Assembly: GCF_910585425.1 (NCBI RefSeq)
Contig: NZ_CAJUCP010000048.1
Span: 1-47,284, forward strand
Source: an uncultured Acetatifactor sp.
GTDB lineage: Bacteria; Bacillota; Clostridia; Lachnospirales; Lachnospiraceae
Length of the DNA: 47,284 bases
Reading direction: 5' to 3'
Both the position numbers and the translations under genes were made by a program. The notes beneath the pieces were generated by a model, which saw nothing but the letters and a program-made list of their open reading frames with translations, ran no database searches and was not told where the DNA came from. The number at the start of each line of letters is the position of its first letter. Position 1 is the stretch's first letter. This document shows positions 38,948 through 46,944 of the stretch, piece by piece.

Positions 38948-40114
38948 TTACAGCAAAAAGAAATGCTTCCACAATCCGTCAAAAGCCACCAGCGCCGCCA
39001 GAAAGCAGAGATTGCTCACCGTGAAGACCGCTATATACGCCCCCTTGCCCGCGCTTTCTTCCTTTGCCACATATTTATAGGAAATCAGGCTGGCCATGGA
39101 GGCGATCAGCGTCCCCAATCCCCCCAGGTTCACGCCCACCAAAAGCCGCCCGTAATCCTCCGTAAAGCCCGACAGCAGAAGCGCGGCAGGCACATTGCTG
39201 ATGACCTGGCTGGCAGCCACGCCGGCCACCACCTCCCTGCCGGCCACCGCATTCTGCAGGAAATCCCGGAAGGCCGGAATCCTCCCCACATTCCCGATAA
39301 ACACAAAGAATCCCACAAACGTGAGCAGCAGCGGGTAATCCACCTTCGCCAACAGCTTCCTGTCCGTCAAAAGCACCGCCGCCAGCACGATTCCCAGCAC
39401 GGCCTGCCAGGGCAGCACATGAGCCACTGTCAGCAGGCACAGCAGAAACAGCGCCAGGTAGATCCATAGCGAAGACAACTCTGTCTTCTCCCAAAGATGT
39501 CCCGCCTCCCATCCCTGAAACTCTTCTGCCGGGGGCTTCCCCCCATCGGCACAGCTTCCTCCCAAAAACACCCCCCAGGCCAGCAAAAGAAGCAGCGAGA
39601 CCGCCGTGTAGGGCAGCATCAGCCCGAGAAAGCTTCCCAGGGACATGCCAGCTCTGCCATAAAGGTATAAATTCTGAGGGTTGCCTAGGGGCGTCAGCAT
39701 GCTGCCCAGGTTGGCCGCTATGGTCTGCATGGCCACCAGAGGCAGCGCCAGCCTTTGTCTCGTCTTCCCGCCCGTCATGGCCAGCACGGTAAAGGTGAAC
39801 GGCACGAACGTGATCAGCGCCACGTCATTTGTGATCAGCATACTGGAGAAAAAGCTCAGCAGCATGAGCACCAGCACCAGGCTCCGGGCGCTTTTCACTT
39901 TTCCCAGAAGCCCCCTGGCGATCCATTCAAATACCCCTATCTTCTGCAGTCCGGCCATGACGCACATGAGACAGAACAGAATCGCCAATGTCCGCACGTC
40001 TATGTATTCCCCATACCCCCAATCCGGCGGCACGATGCAGGATGACAGGAGCGCCAACAGCAATGCCACACAGAGCACCGCCTCTTTTTTCATGAAACCG
40101 AATACCTTTTCCAT
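38948..40114 (-). CDS. SLC13/ArsB-NhaD superfamily ion transporter
   Basis: A 388-residue permease with about eleven membrane helices. Family marks are DVRTLAILFCLMCVMAGLQK, SMLITNDVALITFVPFT (hairpin with conserved Asn-Asp), ANLGSMLTPLGNPQNLYLYG (the first substrate loop, GNPQN) and ASQVISNVPAALLLSGFTED (the second). This is the ArsB/NhaD/citrate-type fold; the substrate could be an anion or Na+/H+. Start ATG 40114 follows AGAGG by 4 nt. A promoter with a copy shared at the Rpn gene lies ~80 bp upstream. Confidence 0.88.
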   Translation of the reverse strand: MEKVFGFMKKEAVLCVALLLALLSSCIVPPDWGYGEYIDVRTLAILFCLMCVMAGLQKIGVFEWIARGLLGKVKSARSLVLVLMLLSFFSSMLITNDVALITFVPFTFTVLAMTGGKTRQRLALPLVAMQTIAANLGSMLTPLGNPQNLYLYGRAGMSLGSFLGLMLPYTAVSLLLLLAWGVFLGGSCADGGKPPAEEFQGWEAGHLWEKTELSSLWIYLALFLLCLLTVAHVLPWQAVLGIVLAAVLLTDRKLLAKVDYPLLLTFVGFFVFIGNVGRIPAFRDFLQNAVAGREVVAGVAASQVISNVPAALLLSGFTEDYGRLLVGVNLGGLGTLIASMASLISYKYVAKEESAGKGAYIAVFTVSNLCFLAALVAFDGLWKHFFLL

Positions 40115-40194
40115 ATGTCCTCTTTCCGTTTCTCTCACTGAAAATCACGCACCGGCCTTTCTGCCGGTCTCCAGAATACAAAATCCTGTCTCTT

Positions 40195-40235
40195 ATTTTA
40201 CCATGGTTCTTCCTTTTACTCAACGAAAAACAGGG
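40195..40235 (-). promoter_or_regulatory. Promoter element shared with the Rpn gene (copy 2)
   Basis: Minus strand: TTGAGT (40218-40223), a 17-bp spacer and TAAAAT (40195-40200) with ATGG before the -10. CTGTTTTTCGTTGAG and ATGGTAAAATA are common to the copy at 34393-34437, although the genes are unrelated. Confidence 0.7.
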
Positions 40236-40274
40236 ATAGCCTGGAAATCGTTCCGAAATTCACCATAGACGTGA

Positions 40275-40550
40275 AAAAATATCACCCGGCGCGTAGTTGC
40301 ATCCTTTGGGCAAAAGAATACAAGTCAGAGCAACTTGAAAGGAAAAGGCTTAATCGAACTTGATAACCAGAAGCGAGGGGCGTATAACTATCGGATAGAT
40401 GCCTGTCTAACCATGGCAGATTTTGAGAAAATCATACTACACTGCATCATCTATTATAATTCAGGACGTGATACAGACGTTACTTCCAAGGACTATGGGC
40501 AAATTCGGGAAGACGGGGATGGTGTTAATAAGGATGCACAATTACTTTGA
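40275..40550 (+). pseudogene. Transposase fragment (Mu/TnsB-like, integrase-core type)
   Basis: The frame encodes NLKGKGLIELDNQKRGAYNY, RIDACLTMADFEKIILHCII and YYNSGR, which is the end of the DDE core and the start of the Mu-type C-terminal domain in Clostridial Mu/TnsB-like transposases as I recall them. It opens after a TGA upstream with only a TTG at 40335 as start, and the sequence after YYNSGR is unrelated. It is a short relic at the left edge of the AT-rich island. Confidence 0.6.
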
Positions 40551-40666
40551 TGGATACATGGAGAGGTATCTGTGATTCCTATAGAACGAATATTGAGCTT
40601 GTTGAGAGGATTACGGAGTTGGTCAAAAATGATTACTTAGAAACGAATTTTGATAGGAAGTCTTAA
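40550..40666 (+). CDS. Short ORF, possible mobile-element gene end
   Basis: A 38-residue frame MDTWRGICDSYRTNIELVER, ITELVKNDYLETNFDRKS whose ATG overlaps the previous stop (TGATG). It looks like the terminal helix of a larger protein rather than an independent gene; no ribosome site is evident. Confidence 0.3.
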   Translation: MDTWRGICDSYRTNIELVERITELVKNDYLETNFDRKS

Positions 40667-40802
40667 GTGACTTTCTATTTCCTTTTTAATATTTTTATAG
40701 AAATAATTTACAAATTTGGATTTTCTGTTAAAATATATTGGGAAATATGCTATATATTGATGGAATAATAATCTTAAGATTAACACAAGGTAAGGAAAAA
40801 GC

Positions 40803-42470
40803 ATGATGACAGGTATAACAGGATACGATTATGAATATTTATGGGCTTTGTATTTAAAATGTAAAGGCTATGCGGCTAAAGTTACAAGCAAAAGCGGCGA
40901 TGAGGGTGCTGATGTAATTGCAATTAAGGATTACACGAGAATTGCATACCAGTGTAAGCTTTACTCAAAACAAGTCGGGAGAAAAGCTATATATGAAGTG
41001 CATGCAGGAAAAGACACTTACAAGTGTAGTAAAGCAATAGTAGTTACAAATAATACTTTTACAAAACCAGCTATAGAAACAGCACAAAAGCTTTCTGTTG
41101 GCCTTTTACCAAATAAAACTCCTGAAAGACTTATAGAAGCATGTTCCAGAAGCTATAAAGAAGGAACTATTAATCCGAAAGATGAGTTGTTTCTTCAGTT
41201 ACCTGTTGCTATTCAGAAAGCAATCATTCATGGAGACAGAGCCACATCAGAAAAAATGAATGAGAATGCTGTCAGGGATGGAAATGGGGAAGTTTGTGAA
41301 AAAAATAAAATTGTTGAAATACCTGTAATAGAAAAGAATGACGATATGCGGCAGAAACATCAAATAAATGAAATCCAGAAAAGGAATGGATTTAGTTCAG
41401 ATAAGAGCTATGCAGTTAAAAATGATAAGAGTATGAAAACGGAAAAAATCTGTCCGATTTGTGGTAGAGAATTTTTTGAACATTCTGCAATGTGTCCAAT
41501 TTGTAAATGTAGGTTAGTGGATTTGGGAAATAAAAAAATAGTAAAGGAAAATAAAGCATCTAACAATGATATAAAAACTGAAAAGAAAAAAAGGAGAAAA
41601 AGGCTTTATTTTTGCATTGGCATAGCAGTGTTTATATATGCAAGTCTGTTGGTCATGTATTCTGAGCCTGAGGAATCAGTATATACTGAAAAAATACAGG
41701 TAACTGCTTCTTCAAAAGATTTAAAAGGAAATCATTACGCAGATGCATTAAAAATATTACAGGAAGCAGGATTTGAAGATATTGATTTGATCGAAGATGC
41801 AGATTTAATGTTTGGTTTGTTAAAACAGGACGGGGAGGTTGGCGAAGTTTCGATTAATGGAAAAATATCATTTGAAAAATACGAATTCTTTCCAAAAGAT
41901 GCAAAAATAAGGATTACCTATCATACATTTAAACCAGAATTTAGATCATCAGAAGTGGGAAATGATAACTTTCAAGAGGAAGAGAAAGAGGGGGTTGTTG
42001 AATATGATACCTTACAAAATTTATTTTTGATATTATCTTATGATACAACAATGGAAAGTATTGATAGTTTTATTTCCGATAATAATTTAGAATTTACAAA
42101 AGAAGAATATAATGGGACACCTAAAAAATATGTTTATAAAATTGCATATGAACCTGGCGTTGCATTACAGAGATATGCCGATAGTGGCGATTATGTAGAA
42201 GTCTGTTTTAGTCAATATGATGGTTTCTTTCTATATGCCGAATATTTTAATAATTCTGCATTTATGGATGCCCTTCTGTATAATTATGGAACACATTGGG
42301 ATTTTAGAGAATCTGAGCCAAACAACAGCTACAGCGGATACTATTATTCAAAACCTGGAAAATTTGACGGTTTAATCATAGAGCATATAAATGGATCAAG
42401 CTCCCAAACAAGTTATCATCCATGTAATAATGCAGAAGAAGCATTATTACATGTAATTGTTTCACAGTAA
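40803..42470 (+). CDS. Membrane-anchored Mrr-like endonuclease with zinc ribbon and PASTA-like ectodomain
   Basis: A 555-residue protein of unusual layout. Residues 1-110: Mrr-type restriction endonuclease domain (YEYLWALYLKCKGYAAKVTS, with Asp37 in GDEGADVIA and QCK at 50-52 as the D-QxK active site; KAIVVTNNTFTKPA). Residues ~217-234: zinc ribbon CPICGRE...CPICKCR. Residues ~265-287: a basic stretch then one membrane helix (LYFCIGIAVFIYASLLVMY). Residues ~300-380: PASTA-like fold (NHYADALKILQEAGFEDIDL, AKIRITYH). The C-terminal ~170 residues are unknown. The nuclease would be cytoplasmic and the rest outside. It is strongly AT-rich, preceded by transposase debris, with a GGA ribosome site. 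Confidence 0.85.
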   Translation: MMTGITGYDYEYLWALYLKCKGYAAKVTSKSGDEGADVIAIKDYTRIAYQCKLYSKQVGRKAIYEVHAGKDTYKCSKAIVVTNNTFTKPAIETAQKLSVGLLPNKTPERLIEACSRSYKEGTINPKDELFLQLPVAIQKAIIHGDRATSEKMNENAVRDGNGEVCEKNKIVEIPVIEKNDDMRQKHQINEIQKRNGFSSDKSYAVKNDKSMKTEKICPICGREFFEHSAMCPICKCRLVDLGNKKIVKENKASNNDIKTEKKKRRKRLYFCIGIAVFIYASLLVMYSEPEESVYTEKIQVTASSKDLKGNHYADALKILQEAGFEDIDLIEDADLMFGLLKQDGEVGEVSINGKISFEKYEFFPKDAKIRITYHTFKPEFRSSEVGNDNFQEEEKEGVVEYDTLQNLFLILSYDTTMESIDSFISDNNLEFTKEEYNGTPKKYVYKIAYEPGVALQRYADSGDYVEVCFSQYDGFFLYAEYFNNSAFMDALLYNYGTHWDFRESEPNNSYSGYYYSKPGKFDGLIIEHINGSSSQTSYHPCNNAEEALLHVIVSQ

Positions 42471-42605
42471 AAAGTAAACCACCTGCTATGCCAGTGAGCC
42501 CCCAGCTGCTTCAGTTTTAAGAAAGAAACCTCTCACAGTATGATAGATATGGGGTTGCCTCGAATATGGGGATGCCATTGGCGGCATCCCCAACCTCGTC
42601 CCCCA

Positions 42606-43175
42606 TCATCTATGCGCCTTGAATACCAGCCGCAGCCCATCGCCCTCCTGGCTCTTGCGGTATGCCCAGGCTCTTCTTGCGGAAGCTGCCAGGTCGATGA
42701 CAAAAGCCATGCTGAAGATGACGGTTATGGCAATTCTTATTCCCATGGGAACCCGGCTGATCACCTTCTCCAGCAAGGGCTGGGCAAAGCGGAATACCAC
42801 AATGGCGCCGAAGCCGAACAGCACCGCATTCCTCAGACATACCCTTCCCTTGATGTTGAAGCGCATATGGGAATAGTCCCACCATTTGGAACGGAACATC
42901 CTCTCCAGGATGCCGCCCACGATATACTCCACCACGGAACAGAACACTACGCCGAATACAAACAAAACCACATAGGACTCTCTCACGCTGCTCAGAGCCA
43001 CGGATCCGGCCGCCATCCCCAGGCCGTAGATCGGGCAGAAGGGCATATGTAAAAACCCCCTGTTCTGAAATTCCCCCGCCTCTATCCGCATATCCACGCA
43101 CTCCACCAGCCAGCCCGCAAATCCCCAGAAAAAAAATGTCAAAAACAACTCATAAAATCCATACTCAAACGGCAT
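42606..43175 (-). CDS. Putative ABC transporter permease, CmpB-type (PF06541-like)
   Basis: A 189-residue membrane protein with about five helices. It starts FYELFLTFFFWGFAGWLVEC, then RGFLHMPFCPIYGLGMA (a conserved GPxxPIYGxG-like motif), VVEYIVGGILERMFRSKWWD and VIFSMAFVIDLAASARRAWA. This is the small family often labelled ABC-transporter type IV/CmpB; its function is not established. The GAAAGGAG-type site precedes the start, and an extended -10 (TGGTAAAAT) lies at about 43228-43236. A truncated paralogue end lies at 18355-18474. Confidence 0.85.
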   Translation of the reverse strand: MPFEYGFYELFLTFFFWGFAGWLVECVDMRIEAGEFQNRGFLHMPFCPIYGLGMAAGSVALSSVRESYVVLFVFGVVFCSVVEYIVGGILERMFRSKWWDYSHMRFNIKGRVCLRNAVLFGFGAIVVFRFAQPLLEKVISRVPMGIRIAITVIFSMAFVIDLAASARRAWAYRKSQEGDGLRLVFKAHR

Positions 43176-43286
43176 TTTCCTCTTGCTCCTTTTCTTTCAG
43201 CATCCCATTTCAGTCTCACCATTTGATTTTACCATATATCTTGCTGACATGCTATTACAATTTTTAGAAACGCCTCCCTTTTCCGG

Positions 43287-43538
43287 TCAGATTTCCTTCC
43301 GGATTTTGAAATTTGAAACTTCCGCCAGGATGCCCCTCAGGAATACCGTGATATATTCCCTGCTTTCCTTGCCTGGTTTATGATTCAGCCCTACATCCGT
43401 TTTGCATGTAATGTTATCCAGCCCCAGGGGCTTGACCAGTTCCTGATACTTGTTCAAAGTAATATCGGCTGAAGACTCCCTTGCGTAGGCAGCGTTCGGA
43501 GCTGAAAGCTTCGGTTCCGGCAGGGACTTGATGCCAGA
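43287..43538 (-). pseudogene. Remnant of an unrecognised protein C-terminus
   Basis: An open frame without a start reads GIKSLPEPKLSAPNAAYARE, SSADITLNKYQELVKPLGLD, CKTDVGLNHKPGKESREYIT and VFLRGILAEVSNFKIRKEI-stop. Its composition looks like real protein. It opens immediately after a TGA. No family is recognised. It fills most of the gap between the CmpB-like gene and the small lipoprotein. Confidence 0.4.
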
Positions 43539-43551
43539 TCACCATGATACC

Positions 43552-44139
43552 TTACCGGCCAAAGATTTCGCTCAGCAATGCCTCATATTCTTCCATGGAT
43601 ATCTTCTCATCGCGGTAGGTAAAATCGCTGTTCTCATCGTATGTACTCTCGGACGAATCCCAATACTCTGCTGCCAGCCGGAATTCATCCGCCATCCTGC
43701 CTTCCCCGTCATATTTCGTCAGCCAATATGTCTGCCTTCCCATATGGGAAGTATCCCTGTGCACGATCCAGACGGCATCATCGTAATCCGTGTAGGACAG
43801 AACCCTCGCTGTCCCCTCCCCGGCTGCCAGTACATATACTTTCCCGGCTCTTGCATCCAGGTACATGCCCCCATAAGGCCCGTCCAGAATCAGCTCGTTC
43901 TCGCCGTCATTATCCAGGTCGATCCGCTCTCCCACAGAATAGCTTTCCCAGTCTTCCTCGTTAATGGGCAGTTGGTCAAAACGGAGGGACTCTTCCCCGC
44001 TATCGTCATAAAATGCCGGGATTTCACAAGCCAGGAACGCATCCAGCAATTCCTCCGGTTCCCTGTCGCTCCTTCCGCATCCTGTTGCCAAAAGCAATAC
44101 TCCGGACAGCAATATCGATGTAAAACATTCTTTTTTCAT
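43552..44139 (-). CDS. Small secreted lipoprotein
   Basis: A 195-residue predicted lipoprotein. MKKECFTSILLSGVLLLATG is followed by the lipobox Cys (LATGC). The mature part is acidic, with DNDGENELILDGPYGGMYLD resembling a calcium-loop repeat, and it ends ISMEEYEALLSEIFGR. The DxDGxxEL pattern is shared in style with the large 36-kb lipoprotein. The start at 44139 is chosen for the signal peptide and GAGGTG 6 nt upstream; the frame extends to 44232 without signal sequence. It follows the ADP-ribosylglycohydrolase gene by 44 bp. Confidence 0.75.
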   Translation of the reverse strand: MKKECFTSILLSGVLLLATGCGRSDREPEELLDAFLACEIPAFYDDSGEESLRFDQLPINEEDWESYSVGERIDLDNDGENELILDGPYGGMYLDARAGKVYVLAAGEGTARVLSYTDYDDAVWIVHRDTSHMGRQTYWLTKYDGEGRMADEFRLAAEYWDSSESTYDENSDFTYRDEKISMEEYEALLSEIFGR

Positions 44140-44183
44140 TTTCTTCACCTCATGCATCACCATGCCGAACCCGCCCTCCCCTT

Positions 44184-45095
44184 CTAGCGGAAAAACCGGG
44201 AATCCTCCGGGCGTTCCATGTAGCTTAGCCATTGCTGCGGCAATTTATCTGCATAAAGAGAGACCATGCCGCCCACAATGGCACATATGGTATCCCTGTC
44301 TCCCAAAGCGGAGACGGCAGTCCACAATGCTTCCTCCACGGAATCGTAGTGATATGCCGCACACCAAAGGCAGAATGGCACCGTATCCTGCGCTGTCAGC
44401 ATCATCCCGTTTCCAAGCACGGAAACCACAAAATCTATGCCGCTTTCCTTCGGAACCGAAGCAGCGATGGATATTTTATATTTGGTATCGCTTTCCGGCA
44501 ATTTATCTGTGATATCCCGTAAAAAAGTCTCCCCTTCTCCGAGATAATGCCCCAGCTTTTTATTCAGGAGCAAGGCCGATGCCACGGCAGTGGCCATTGC
44601 TCCTGCAATCCCTTCCCTATGCCCATGGGTGACTTCCGCAGATGCCCTGGCATGGGATAGGACTTTGTCCAAATCATCTGCAAAATAAGCCCCAATGGGC
44701 GCAACGCGCATTGCAGCGCCATTTCCCATAGAGCCCATCCCGTCAAACACCTCAGCGGCAGCTTCCCGCCAGTCCTTCCCTTCCTTGATATTGCGCAGAA
44801 TGGAATGAGCCGTCCCTCCATATCCCCGGTGCCAGTCCAGCGCGTAATTTTCTGCAAAAACTTTGGCTAATTCATCCTGGTTTATGTTTCCGTACTTTTC
44901 CAGGATACGGTAAATCCCTATGGCCATCACAGTATCGTCCGTGAAATACCACGGCTCCTCCAGGATCTCCCTGTCTCTTATCCTTTTACAGGCTATCTCG
45001 TCAGGCACAAAAAAGGTCTGTCCGAAGCAATCCCCTAACGCAATGCCGTCCAATGCGCGTTTTGCATATCGTAACCTGTCATCCCCAAATGCCAC
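44184..45095 (-). CDS. ADP-ribosylglycohydrolase family protein (DraG-like)
   Basis: A 303-residue protein of the ADP-ribosyl-glycohydrolase fold, which removes ADP-ribose from proteins or nucleic acids using two Mg2+ ions. The N-terminal ALDGIALGDCFGQTFFVP and the metal motif EPWYFTDDTVMAIGIYR are clear; GNGAAMRVAPIGAYF and ALGDRDTICAIVGGMVSLY give the second metal site (DxDT seen as DRDT). The start is GTG at 45095 with AAGGGAG about 10 nt upstream. It is probably cytoplasmic. No partner ADP-ribosyltransferase is nearby. Confidence 0.92.
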   Translation of the reverse strand: MAFGDDRLRYAKRALDGIALGDCFGQTFFVPDEIACKRIRDREILEEPWYFTDDTVMAIGIYRILEKYGNINQDELAKVFAENYALDWHRGYGGTAHSILRNIKEGKDWREAAAEVFDGMGSMGNGAAMRVAPIGAYFADDLDKVLSHARASAEVTHGHREGIAGAMATAVASALLLNKKLGHYLGEGETFLRDITDKLPESDTKYKISIAASVPKESGIDFVVSVLGNGMMLTAQDTVPFCLWCAAYHYDSVEEALWTAVSALGDRDTICAIVGGMVSLYADKLPQQWLSYMERPEDSRFFR

Positions 45096-45372
45096 CCCTG
45101 TCTTGCTCCCTTTCGTATTCTGCGGTCAATGCCTTAGCCTCCCGCCCTTACTTGAGCTGTTTTCACTGTTCTTTGGCGGATTCATGCAAATCCATATGCT
45201 GTATACTTTTTTGATATTCTCATAGTGGGAATTCGTAAACTCTGTTCCATATTGGGCGGAAACCATCCGGCTGCAGTAATAGATTCCCCTCTTTATCAGC
45301 GGTATTCATGGCCTCGCCACATGCTTTTACTGGTATTTTAACATATTTCATACAAGCAGGCTACAATATTTT

Positions 45373-45498
45373 TCAGCCTTTTACAATGACCAGTTTATTC
45401 TGCCAACACTCCACAGACACACTGCAGCCAATCTCAAAGCCCCATTGTTCCACCAAATTGCTTTTGGAAACATTGCTGAAAATGGGCGCATTTTCCAT
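45373..45498 (-). CDS. SymE-like small protein (possible toxin remnant)
   Basis: A 41-residue frame MENAPIFSNVSKSNLVEQWG, FEIGCSVSVECWQNKLVIVK, G-stop. LVEQWGFEIGCSVSVE...KLVIV matches the SymE toxin-domain pattern (WLEEAGFxIGDxVxVxVxxxxLVI), whose fold is AbrB-like and whose E. coli member is an SOS-induced RNA-cleaving toxin. It is shorter than most SymE proteins and its ribosome site (AGGA) is weak, so it may be a fragment. It is convergently placed against the 45.6-kb gene promoter. Confidence 0.45.
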   Translation of the reverse strand: MENAPIFSNVSKSNLVEQWGFEIGCSVSVECWQNKLVIVKG

Positions 45499-45529
45499 AA
45501 ATCCTATTCCATATAGCAACTTGATGCTG

Positions 45530-45535
45530 TATAAT
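45530..45535 (+). promoter_or_regulatory. Perfect -10 box upstream of the 45.6-kb gene
   Basis: TATAAT lies 40 bp before the start. A weak TTCCAT sits 17 bp upstream, so the -35 match is poor. Confidence 0.4.
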
Positions 45536-45575
45536 GCAGGCAGCAACAAATCACAATATGGAAAAGGGGCATATC

Positions 45576-45950
45576 ATGAATAAAGATTTTCCGCTAAATC
45601 GGTTTGATTTTTCAAGCCTTATAAAACATATAGAAAAGGAATCGCTCATACCGGATATTATTGTTGACACCGGCACAGGGATAGAGTTTTATGGTGCAGA
45701 TACCGTTTCAAAAGAAATTCTAATCAGCATTCTAAAAAATTTTAATATACTTGATAATCTTGCCCAAAATGACAGCAAACAACAATATGAAAAACATACA
45801 CATCTTGGTGTCAAAAATTTTCAGTTTGAGCCTTCCTGGGTAGAAGTTACGCCTGAAAAAGTAGTCGTTGGATACGTTGGTATTTATATAAATACGGATT
45901 TTAATTTGTCCTTTGTAGAAATCAATGGAGCATACACTTTAATAAAATAA
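45576..45950 (+). CDS. Hypothetical small protein
   Basis: A 124-residue soluble, acidic protein. MNKDFPLNRFDFSSLIKHIE, then DIIVDTGTGIEFYGADTVSK, and FQFEPSWVEVTPEKVVVGYV with GIYINTDFNLSFVEINGAYT suggest an alpha/beta fold similar in size to small immunity or cytoplasmic DUF proteins. No family is recognised. AAAGGGG lies 6 nt before ATG 45576, which I prefer over the upstream ATG at 45534. It is AT-rich and followed by mobile-element debris. Confidence 0.7.
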   Translation: MNKDFPLNRFDFSSLIKHIEKESLIPDIIVDTGTGIEFYGADTVSKEILISILKNFNILDNLAQNDSKQQYEKHTHLGVKNFQFEPSWVEVTPEKVVVGYVGIYINTDFNLSFVEINGAYTLIK

Positions 45951-46139
45951 GTTCCGGTTCGCCGTTTTCGTGTTGCTTATGATATGCGTGTAAAAACATA
46001 CATTCTACTGTAGTATTCTAAGCGATTGCAGGAAGGACGGGTGCAAAACGCGCCTGTGGACGGTTAGAAGCCGTTTTCGTGGGTAGGCAGCATAAACCCT
46101 TAGCTGTGGATTTTCGCGTCTGCAACACCTTAAAAATCA

Positions 46140-46188
46140 AGCCTTTTCAAGCCCTAATGCGTAATACTCCATTCTGTTCTTTGGGAGA
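46140..46188. repeat. 49-bp dispersed repeat, inverted copy of 26054-26102
   Basis: Its reverse complement matches 26054-26102 at about 42 of 49 positions. It is flanked by a GC-rich GGGGGCAGGG motif that parallels the one beside the other copy. Confidence 0.75.
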
Positions 46189-46405
46189 AATCGGGGGTGC
46201 GGGGGCAGGGTTGTAAAATCCTGTTCCCCGTTTTCGGCGGCGAAATGGCAACGGTGAAAATAAAGATGAAGCAACACAAATCATATCAAACGTTTTGCAG
46301 AAAATCTTTGATAAACACTTGTGTAGCCAATATGCAGGTTGTATTGTAACTGGCTTAATATCAGAATGACAACTTCCGGTTTATCGGTCTAATAAAAGCC
46401 CAAAA

Positions 46406-46434
46406 CAGGGGGCGGTAACTATCCCGCCCCCCTG
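46406..46434 (-). terminator. Strong GC hairpin after the recombinase/relaxase remnant
   Basis: CAGGGGGCGG (46406-46415) pairs with CCGCCCCCCTG (46424-46434). On the minus strand it is followed by TTTTGGGCTTTT, directly after the remnant's stop codon. Confidence 0.7.
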
Positions 46435-46438
46435 TCTG

Positions 46439-46931
46439 TTATCGCTCCATATTCTGCTTTCTGTGGGGTTGCCGTTCCCGCTGTTCCTGCCGCAAGATAC
46501 TGCAAACGCTCTTTCTGATTTTCTCGGCTTCTTCTTTCAACCAGTTTTGCAGTTTGGAGATACGCGCCTTTAACTGCCGCAAGCACTTATTCGTAACCTC
46601 TTCGCGGTTGAGGTCGCCGCGCTCGGTGCGGATGCTCTCCATAGCGTTTCCCACTTGGAGATAGTCCCGCCCCCAACGGGTCATGTCTTTCATAATGCAC
46701 ACGCCGACTTTGCCGTTTTCCACGTCCTCTATCATGCGGGAGTAGGCAGAACGGTCAAAAAACCTGCCGCTTTCGTCATCGTCAATGTAGTGCCGGATAT
46801 TGGTTCATTTTAACTGTCCGGCATAGCTTTCCAGAAATTTCTTCTGGTTCTGTATGCTGTTGCTCCCGCCGCCGTCCCTGTCCTCGTCCCCCACAGATAG
46901 GCGGAAGTAACGGGCTGTGATTTTAAATGCT
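46439..46931 (-). pseudogene. Serine recombinase-relaxase chimeric remnant
   Basis: The upstream part reads TARYFRLSVGDEDRDGGGSN, SIQNQKKFLESYAGQLK, a TGA, then NIRHYIDDDESGRFFDRSAY and VCIMKDMTRWGRDYLQVGNA: the N-terminal domain of a large serine recombinase (TnpX-like), with a nonsense codon and lacking the catalytic-Ser context at full length. It then switches to IRTERGDLNREEVTNKCLRQ, LKARISKLQNWLKEE and RQEQRERQPHRKQNMER-stop, which resembles the C-terminal helix of a MobA/MobL-type relaxase. Two element genes have been fused by deletion. Confidence 0.75.
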
Positions 46932-46944
46932 CTGCCTGTTATAC

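Larger units (their letters stand above)
45096..45575. other. Gap between the glycohydrolase and the 45.6-kb gene
   Basis: It holds the SymE-like frame and a TATAAT box at 45530-45535 for the plus-strand gene. The stretch 45120-45360 shows no gene or clear motif. Confidence 0.4.
45951..46438. other. Mobile-element debris without intact genes
   Basis: It contains the inverted copy of the 49-bp repeat (46140-46188), a GC-rich junction (46190-46210) and a plus-strand fragment reading NGNGENKDEATQIISNVLQK, IFDKHLCSQYAGCIVTGLIS, E-stop (46240-46370) with no start. I do not recognise the fragment's family. Confidence 0.45.
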
